Assembly (NCBI GenBank): GCA_002929135.1
Contig: PESC01000024.1
Location: 1-64,000 of the forward strand
Source: Methylomonas sp.
GTDB lineage: Bacteria > Pseudomonadota > Gammaproteobacteria > Methylococcales > Methylomonadaceae
DNA length: 64,000 nt
Direction of reading: 5' to 3'
The notes beneath the pieces were generated by a model. That model saw only the letters and a list, made by a program, of their open reading frames with translations. It did no database searches and had not been told where the DNA came from. The position numbers were made by a program, and so were the translations under genes. Of the stretch, positions 62,752 through 64,000 are shown one piece after another (the first letter of the stretch is position 1; every line of letters starts with the position of its first letter).

Positions 62752-64000
62752 TTCAGCAAGGTCGTGATGTATTTGAACAAGGCCACAGCCCGCACCGGCT
62801 CGCGGTTACAGACGATCTGCACGTCCAGCGCCGCCGCAACGCTACCGGCAAACAAGGCCATTTCCGGCACCAGGCCGCCGCCCAGACAGAGACCTGCCAC
62901 CGACAGAAAGGCATCGCCGGCACCGATCCGATCCACAACAGTGGAGGATAACGCCGGTATTTTGTATTGAGTACGCGTTTGATCCAGCAGCAATGCCCCT
63001 TTGGTGCCACGGGTAATGGCAATATGGTCGGCATCCAATTGATTGGCGAGCTGTCCGGCCAGTTCTTCGATGGCCGCGCTGCGGTCGTGCACCGCCAGCC
63101 TGAGTTCAGGCACGTTCATCGACAGGAAATTGGCGCGTGGGTAGCGGGTAATCAAATGATAACCACGGTTACCACTGTTGACCTGAGCATTGACGGCCAG
63201 AAACCGGGCCTTGCCGGACAAGGCCGCGACCATGTCTCCGGAAATGAAGCCATTACCGAAGTCCGGCACGATGACCACATCAAAATCGCGCAAATGCCGA
63301 TCCAGCCAGACGACGATCTTGCGGTTGATGTCTTCCGGCAATGGTGCGTCGTTGTAAAAATACACCTCGAACAACTTGGCAATGTCGGCATCGACATAAC
63401 GCCGCTTGACGATGGTCGGCCTATCCTGGCTGAAAAAAAACACCGGATCGATATTGGGATTCAGATGGGTGCGGATGAAGTTTTCGTGGCTCTTGGCAGC
63501 CCCCAGGCCGGACAACAACGTCACATTGTCGGTGAATTCGGCAACGTGATTGGCGACCGCAATCGCCCCACCGGCAAAGCGCTCGTAATCGTTATATTTG
63601 ACCGCAAACACATTGCCCTTGCCGGTCTGGCCCAATGGCGAGGTGTAATGGTATTCGTCGACGATGGCTTCACCAACCACCAGCACGTTGAGGTCTTTCA
63701 GGCCTTTCATCCGTTCGATGAGGCTATTGGCCGATATCCGATCCTTGAACTCGTCCAGATAGGCGGAAATTTCCGGCGAAAACACTTCAAAGTATTCGTT
63801 CAGCAAACGGGTCGAACTCGACGTCAGTTCGTCGGTGAAAAACACCTTGCCGCCGTGGCGCTCGACCGCCTCCTTCTCGTGCTGGATATTGCCGGTCAAA
63901 TCGTCGCTGGTACTTTTGTAATCGCTGCCTTTCACGTACAAGTCCGGCTTGACCGCATCCAATACATTGACAGCGGTCACGGCATGATTGATCGCCACGC
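62748..64000 (-). CDS. Bifunctional cytidylyltransferase / PfkB-family kinase, cut by the window edge
   Basis: The visible part is 417 residues. About 90 residues at the N-terminal side read as the end of a cytidylyltransferase domain (LYVKGSDYKSTSDD, FFTDELTSSSTRLLNE); the remainder (about 95-416) is a PfkB/ribokinase-type sugar kinase with the catalytic GAGDAF signature in DRIGAGDAFLSVAGLC. HldE (RfaE) has kinase first, then cytidylyltransferase; here the order is reversed. It would phosphorylate a sugar and activate it with CTP or ATP, making an NDP-heptose or similar. The start lies beyond the window; the GTG at 63998 is an internal valine codon. It opens the visible part of the cluster. 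Confidence 0.85.
   Translation of the reverse strand, partial: VAINHAVTAVNVLDAVKPDLYVKGSDYKSTSDDLTGNIQHEKEAVERHGGKVFFTDELTSSSTRLLNEYFEVFSPEISAYLDEFKDRISANSLIERMKGLKDLNVLVVGEAIVDEYHYTSPLGQTGKGNVFAVKYNDYERFAGGAIAVANHVAEFTDNVTLLSGLGAAKSHENFIRTHLNPNIDPVFFFSQDRPTIVKRRYVDADIAKLFEVYFYNDAPLPEDINRKIVVWLDRHLRDFDVVIVPDFGNGFISGDMVAALSGKARFLAVNAQVNSGNRGYHLITRYPRANFLSMNVPELRLAVHDRSAAIEELAGQLANQLDADHIAITRGTKGALLLDQTRTQYKIPALSSTVVDRIGAGDAFLSVAGLCLGGGLVPEMALFAGSVAAALDVQIVCNREPVRAVALFKYITTLLK

Overview
The window comes from a gammaproteobacterial (type I) methanotroph, most likely Methylomonas or a close relative. The clearest marker is a complete pmoCAB operon for particulate methane monooxygenase, and the PmoA sequence reads like the Methylomonas group. 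A hopanoid RND transporter (HpnN), a standard gammaproteobacterial pilB-pilC-pilD-coaE-zapD-yacG run and an atpIBEFHAGDC operon agree with this.

Layout. 1-240: edge of an IS630-type element. 243-3854: a lipoprotein gene, then pmoCAB on the minus strand with a readable sigma70 promoter, leader hairpins, a pmoC-pmoA intercistronic hairpin and a terminator. 3996-9267: a small membrane-anchored protein, pilU, and a plus-strand run of a PP-loop sulfurtransferase-like ATPase, a TusA-like carrier, argJ and a Nudix/ThiE-like fusion. 9557-10894: an MFS transporter. 11021-17699: a tightly coupled four-gene operon (VTT/DedA-like membrane protein, six-hairpin glycosidase, GT4 glycosyltransferase, and an alkaline-phosphatase-superfamily/EEP fusion) that looks like an undescribed glycolipid or envelope-glycan module. 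17747-23312: yacG, zapD, coaE, pilD, pilC, pilB. 23442-29630: trpE, uppP, a Na+/Ca2+ exchanger and hpnN. 29983-36999: the ATP synthase operon with terminator and promoter. 37089-39827: a large Hsp70-family protein.

40054-64000: all on the minus strand, a flagellin locus and its probable glycosylation island. In transcription order it holds a partial cytidylyltransferase/PfkB kinase, a two-subunit TPP enzyme (E1 alpha/beta) with no E2 or E3 beside it, a SPASM-type radical SAM protein, a 1271-residue protein with an N-terminal tandem repeat and two glycosyltransferase-like regions, a CgeB-like glycosyltransferase, a B12-type radical SAM protein, a 45-codon ORF coupled to it by an ATGA overlap, another glycosyltransferase, and a full legionaminic-acid-type set (legF, legB, legC, legG, legI, legH, ptmE-like). 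It ends with fliC (clear sigma28 promoter), flaG, fliD, fliS and fliT. The nonulosonate genes would make a CMP-activated sugar for flagellin. The radical SAM, TPP-enzyme and kinase/cytidylyltransferase genes suggest a second, unusual sugar or a modification that I cannot name from sequence alone. This is the best candidate for an undescribed system in the window.

I saw no rRNA, tRNA or CRISPR array. Starts were often moved inward from the longest open frame, using ribosome-binding sites, family N-termini and 1-8 bp overlaps with the preceding gene.
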